From Paenibacillus_AR sp051594765 (GTDB lineage Bacteria > Bacillota > Bacilli > Paenibacillales > NBRC-103111): a stretch of DNA of 64,000 bases. The first letter of the stretch is position 1. Each line of letters opens with the position of its first letter. The notes below the pieces were generated by a model. The model was given only the letters and a program-made list of their open reading frames with translations. It searched no databases and was not told where the DNA came from. Positions 60,645-64,000 of this stretch are shown piece by piece. Location: assembly GCF_051594765.1 (NCBI RefSeq), contig NZ_JBPPGJ010000012.1, forward strand, positions 124,001-188,000, given 5' to 3'. The position numbers and the translations under genes are program-made.

Positions 60645-61925
60645 TTACTTCGGGGCAATGACCGTCTTCTGGTTCATGTACGGACGCAGCACTTCCGGAA
60701 TCTCGATCGTACCGTCCGCACGCTGATAATTCTCCAGAATGGCGGCCACTGTCCGGCCCAGAGCCAATCCGGACCCGTTCAGGGTGTGCACGTATTCCGG
60801 CTTCGCCTTGGGGTCGCGGCGGAAGCGGATGTTGGCCCGGCGCGCTTGGAAATCCTCGAAGTTGCTGCACGAGGAGATCTCGCGGTAGCAGCCTGCGGAG
60901 GGGATCCATACCTCCAAGTCGTAGGTCTTGGCCGAAGAGAAGCCCATATCTCCGCTGCAGAGCGCCATAACGCGGTAAGGCAGCTTCAGCAGCTGCAGCA
61001 CCTTCTCGGCGTTCTGAGTCAGCTTCTCGAGCTCGTCGTAAGACGACTCAGGGGTGGTGAGCTTCACCAGCTCCACCTTATTGAATTGGTGCTGGCGGAT
61101 CAAGCCGCGGGTATCCCGTCCCGCTGCACCCGCTTCAGAACGGAAGCAAGCGCTGAATGCGACGAAATACTTCGGGAGCTCCTCCAAGATCAGGATCTCA
61201 TCCCGATGGTAGTTCGTTACCGGGACCTCCGCCGTCGGGATCATGAAGTAGTCCGTACCCTCCAGCTTGAACACGTCCTCCGCGAACTTCGGCAGCTGGC
61301 CGGTACCGGTCATGCTGTCCCGGTTGACGATATAAGGCGGCAGCATCTCTTCATAACCGTGCTCTTCAGCGTGAAGGTCCATCATGAAGTTGATGAGGGC
61401 ACGCTCCAGACGGGCACCCAGTCCCTTATAAAAGACGAAACGGGACCCCGTCACTTTGCCGGCCCGTTCAAAATCCAATATATCCAGGTTCTGCGCCAGC
61501 TCCCAATGCGGCTTCGCCTCGAAACCGAAGGCAGCGGGCTCTCCCCATGTGCGAACCTCGATGTTGTCTTCCTCGGAACGGCCTACCGGGACGCTGGCAT
61601 GGGGCACGTTCGGGATGGACAGCAGAACCTGTTCCAGCTCCGCCTCCGCCACACGCACCTCTTCGTCCAGCACCTTGATCCGGTCTCCGACATCCCGCAT
61701 CTCGAGGATCAACGGTTCGGCGTCCTCGCCGGCCCGCTTCTTGACGGCTACCTCCTGAGAGACCGTGTTCCGCCGGTTCTTCAGCTGCTCCACTTCTTGG
61801 AGAAGCTCCCGGCGTTTTGTATCCAAGTCCGCGAAGCGGTTCACATCATCGAGCGGCTTGCCCCGGTTCTGCATCGCTTGGCGGACCCGGTCCGGCTCAT
61901 TACGCAACAATTTGGCATCTAACAA
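60645..61925 (-). CDS. serS: Seryl-tRNA synthetase
   Basis: The 426-residue class II synthetase has the N-terminal coiled-coil arm that grips the tRNA-Ser long arm (LQEVEQLKNRRNTVSQEVAVKKRAG). Motif 2 is FSACFRSEAGAAGRDTRGLIRQHQFNKVELV, and motif 3 is LNGSGLALGRTVAAILENYQ. I use a TTG start (MLDAKLLRNE) with GGGAGG 8 bases upstream. The frame extends 6 codons further into that site. It lies 34 bases after pdxT, with no room for a T-box leader. Confidence 0.96.
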   Translation of the reverse strand: MLDAKLLRNEPDRVRQAMQNRGKPLDDVNRFADLDTKRRELLQEVEQLKNRRNTVSQEVAVKKRAGEDAEPLILEMRDVGDRIKVLDEEVRVAEAELEQVLLSIPNVPHASVPVGRSEEDNIEVRTWGEPAAFGFEAKPHWELAQNLDILDFERAGKVTGSRFVFYKGLGARLERALINFMMDLHAEEHGYEEMLPPYIVNRDSMTGTGQLPKFAEDVFKLEGTDYFMIPTAEVPVTNYHRDEILILEELPKYFVAFSACFRSEAGAAGRDTRGLIRQHQFNKVELVKLTTPESSYDELEKLTQNAEKVLQLLKLPYRVMALCSGDMGFSSAKTYDLEVWIPSAGCYREISSCSNFEDFQARRANIRFRRDPKAKPEYVHTLNGSGLALGRTVAAILENYQRADGTIEIPEVLRPYMNQKTVIAPK

Positions 61926-61959
61926 CTGTAACGCCTCCCGCAAGGGAAAGAATAAGGTA

Positions 61960-62532
61960 CTATCTGTATTGCCTTACCATATCCAAAAAATACGAATGGA
62001 ACCCATAATCATCCGTCAGCTCCGGATGGAAGGATGCCGCAAGGAGATGCTCTTGGCGCGCCGCTACGATCTGATCCTGATAGACCGACAGCACGTCCAC
62101 ATTCCCGCCTACCGATTCGATCAGAGGCGCTCGGATGAAGACAGCACGGACCGTATTCTCCATCCCCTTCACCGCGAGATCGGTCTCGAAGCTCTCCCGC
62201 TGGCGTCCGAAGGCATTCCGGGCTACGCGGATATCCATGAGCCCCAGGTGGGCTTCCTCTTGACCAGACAGCTCCTTGGCTACCAAAATCATCCCGGCGC
62301 AGGTGCCGAATACCGGCTTCCTTCGCGCGGAGAATTCCCGGATCGCTTCGATGAATCCGTAGGTTCTCATCAGCTTGCCGATGGTCGTGCTCTCCCCGCC
62401 GGGGATGATGAGCCCGTCCAGCTCCTCAAGCTGTTCCGTCCGCTTAATGACAACGCCCTCGGCACCGGCAAGGCCGAGCATACGAATATGCTCGGCTACG
62501 GCGCCCTGAAGAGCTAGAACTCCGATTTTCAT
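61960..62532 (-). CDS. pdxT: Pyridoxal 5'-phosphate synthase glutaminase subunit PdxT
   Basis: PdxT releases ammonia from glutamine for PdxS. The 190-residue class I amidotransferase has the catalytic Cys in VFGTCAGMIL, the oxyanion GGESTT and the His-Glu pair in ASFHPELTDD. GAAGGA precedes the ATG. It lies 22 bases after pdxS. Confidence 0.96.
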   Translation of the reverse strand: MKIGVLALQGAVAEHIRMLGLAGAEGVVIKRTEQLEELDGLIIPGGESTTIGKLMRTYGFIEAIREFSARRKPVFGTCAGMILVAKELSGQEEAHLGLMDIRVARNAFGRQRESFETDLAVKGMENTVRAVFIRAPLIESVGGNVDVLSVYQDQIVAARQEHLLAASFHPELTDDYGFHSYFLDMVRQYR

Positions 62533-62554
62533 GTCCGTTCCTTCTTTCTAAGCC

Positions 62555-63436
62555 TTACCAGCCGCGCTCTTGCATGCGCTGCGTTGCATCCAGCTTGGAA
62601 ATCTCGATTCCCTTCATCGGAGTGCCCAGGTTCTTGGACAGCTCGGCCAGAAGCGCATAATCGGTATAGTGGGTAGTCGCTTGGACGATGGCCTTCGCGA
62701 ACTTCTCCGGGTTATCCGACTTGAAGATGCCGGAGCCTACGAAGACGCCGTCTGCGCCCAGATGCATCATCAGGGCTGCGTCAGCCGGAGTGGCTACGCC
62801 GCCTGCCGCGAAGTTCACCACCGGCAGCTTGCCGGTCTCATGCACTTGGAGCAGCAGCTCGTATGGGGCGCCCAGGTTTTTGGCTTCAGCCATCAGCTCG
62901 TCCTTGGACATGGCTTGCACCTTGCGCATCTGAGCATTGATCATCCGCATGTGGCGGACCGCTTCCACGATATTGCCGGTTCCCGGCTCGCCCTTGGTAC
63001 GGATCATGGACGCGCCTTCGCCGATCCGGCGGAGCGCCTCGCCCAGGTCACGTGCACCGCATACGAACGGTACGGTGAACTGACGCTTGTCGATATGGTA
63101 GACCTCATCGGCCGGGGTCAGCACTTCGCTTTCGTCGATATAATCGCAGCCCAGCGCTTCCAGAATCTTCGCTTCGACAAAATGTCCGATCCGGGCCTTC
63201 GCCATAACCGGAATGGTCACGGCATTGACGACCTGCTCGAATACGGTCGGGTCGGCCATACGGGCTACCCCGCCGGCAGCGCGGATATCAGCGGGTACCC
63301 GCTCCAGAGCCATAACGGCGGAAGCGCCAGCCGCCTCGGCGATTTTGGCTTGCTCGGCGTTCATGACGTCCATGATGACGCCGCCCTTTTGCATTTCAGC
63401 CATACCTCTTTTTACACGGGATGTACCTGTTTCCAT
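62555..63436 (-). CDS. pdxS: Pyridoxal 5'-phosphate synthase subunit PdxS
   Basis: PdxS makes PLP from ribose 5-phosphate, glyceraldehyde 3-phosphate and ammonia. The 293-residue TIM-barrel protein starts TGTSRVKRGMAEMQKGGVIMDVMNAEQAKIAE. It carries the catalytic Lys in VMAKARIGHFVEA, the second Lys in SMIRTKGEPGTGN and the GGVATPADAALMMHLGADGVFVGSGIF phosphate site. AGGAGG lies 11 bases before the ATG. About 150 bases separate it from dacA. Confidence 0.97.
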   Translation of the reverse strand: METGTSRVKRGMAEMQKGGVIMDVMNAEQAKIAEAAGASAVMALERVPADIRAAGGVARMADPTVFEQVVNAVTIPVMAKARIGHFVEAKILEALGCDYIDESEVLTPADEVYHIDKRQFTVPFVCGARDLGEALRRIGEGASMIRTKGEPGTGNIVEAVRHMRMINAQMRKVQAMSKDELMAEAKNLGAPYELLLQVHETGKLPVVNFAAGGVATPADAALMMHLGADGVFVGSGIFKSDNPEKFAKAIVQATTHYTDYALLAELSKNLGTPMKGIEISKLDATQRMQERGW

Positions 63437-63586
63437 CGTTTATTGACCCTCCTAAACATAATGCCCGGACACTCCAGCAGCGTCTTAATATCGGGTTGTT
63501 CACCAAAAGTTTCTAAACATTGATTTTACAGCAACACCATGCATTATACAACCCGGACCGGGTGTATCGTACAAGTTTTTGAACCC

Positions 63587-64000
63587 TTAGAACAAATTCA
63601 CGAAGAAGTTTCGGATCGACCGGGTGAACAGCTTGAACCAGCCCGCTTTTTTCACATCTTCCTTGGCGACCAGGTTCACCTCGTACTTCTGCTCGTTATA
63701 GGTTACCGTCAGTTTCCCCAGAACGTCCCCCTTACTGACAGGGGCCACCAGCTTCGCCGCTTCTGCAGGCTGAGCCGTTTTCACGATCTGATCGTCCTTG
63801 GTTCCCTTCTTCACCAAGATGGACAGAGCCTTCTCCGTCACCACCGGAACGTTGGTATGGACGGCTTTTTTGACCTCAACGGTCTTCATGGCATCCAGTT
63901 CAGCGTCCGCTTGAACGACTTGCTTCAGCTCGAACGTATTGAAGCCGTAATCGAGAAGCTTACGGGTTTCCATGAAGCGCTTGGGCTCCGTCTTGGCGCC
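63587..64000 (-). CDS. dacA: D-alanyl-D-alanine carboxypeptidase DacA, C-terminal part (partial)
   Basis: The frame is open to the window edge, giving 137 residues of the C-terminus. They form the beta-rich PBP5 C-terminal domain (KRFMETRKLLDYGFNTFELKQVV, VVTEKALSILVKKG, VSKGDVLGKLTV). The protein ends with an amphipathic membrane anchor (GWFKLFTRSIRNFFVNLF). The catalytic domain lies outside the window. The neighbour pdxS supports dacA, as in Bacillus. Confidence 0.88.
   Translation of the reverse strand, partial: GAKTEPKRFMETRKLLDYGFNTFELKQVVQADAELDAMKTVEVKKAVHTNVPVVTEKALSILVKKGTKDDQIVKTAQPAEAAKLVAPVSKGDVLGKLTVTYNEQKYEVNLVAKEDVKKAGWFKLFTRSIRNFFVNLF

Noticed and set aside
61926..61959. T-box leader before serS
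   Set aside because: The gap to pdxT is 34 bases, too short for a T-box, and no T-box sequence is seen.

Overview
The window is a GC-rich Firmicute chromosome segment, most likely from Paenibacillaceae (Paenibacillus or Cohnella type). The evidence is the spore-former gene set (spoIIQ, spoIID, spoIIID, spoIIR, sspP), strong AGGAGG ribosome binding sites, an SLH-domain surface protein beside csaB/tagO-type wall genes, and gene order matching Bacillus core synteny. Almost all genes lie on the minus strand. The right end carries genes that in Bacillus sit close to oriC (dacA, pdxS, pdxT, serS, tRNA-Ser, tadA), so minus-strand genes probably run leftward with the replication fork.

Layout, left to right. 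1-7700: the start of a very large secreted protein, then the cell-wall polymer genes tagO and csaB and a DUF5693 membrane protein. 7800-10800: a phosphohexose mutase, fabZ and a pgsA-type phosphatidyltransferase. 10800-16550: mbl, flhO, flhP and an EpuA-like protein, spoIIID, spoIIQ and spoIID, several with recognisable sporulation sigma-factor promoters. 16700-21400: murA, a DUF1146 protein and an SLH-anchored subtilisin-like protease. 21500-31900: an 11-gene respiratory complex I operon (nuoABCDHIJKLMN) with no NADH-input module. 32000-39500: the complete ATP synthase operon (atpZ, atpI, atpBEFHAGDC). 39600-45200: mnaA, upp, then glyA, ywlG and rpiB behind a ZTP-type riboswitch, and the arginine phosphatase ywlE. 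45200-52760: mntP, tsaC/ywlC, spoIIR, a plus-strand HD-GYP phosphodiesterase with a small 51-residue protein, prmC, prfA and ychF. 52900-59400: plus-strand accessory genes (a DUF6492 putative glycosyltransferase, a ManC-like nucleotidyltransferase, tadA, two tRNAs, a lipoprotein deacetylase), interrupted by a minus-strand GntR-ABC transporter operon. 59600-64000: a small operon ending in sspP, tRNA-Ser, serS, pdxT, pdxS and the end of dacA.

Functional themes link distant genes. TagO, MnaA and CsaB supply and decorate a secondary cell-wall polymer, which the SLH protease is expected to bind. SpoIIQ, SpoIID, SpoIIR and SpoIIID act in successive steps of engulfment and mother-cell/forespore signalling. 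The nuo and atp operons together make and use the proton gradient. Almost all of the window is conserved core chromosome. I did not find a clearly new multi-gene system. The most interesting items are the DnaA-box cluster in front of tadA, the ZTP riboswitch driving an operon that begins with rpiB, the sspP operon with two unrecognised small proteins, and the low-complexity extensions on NuoC and SpoIIR.
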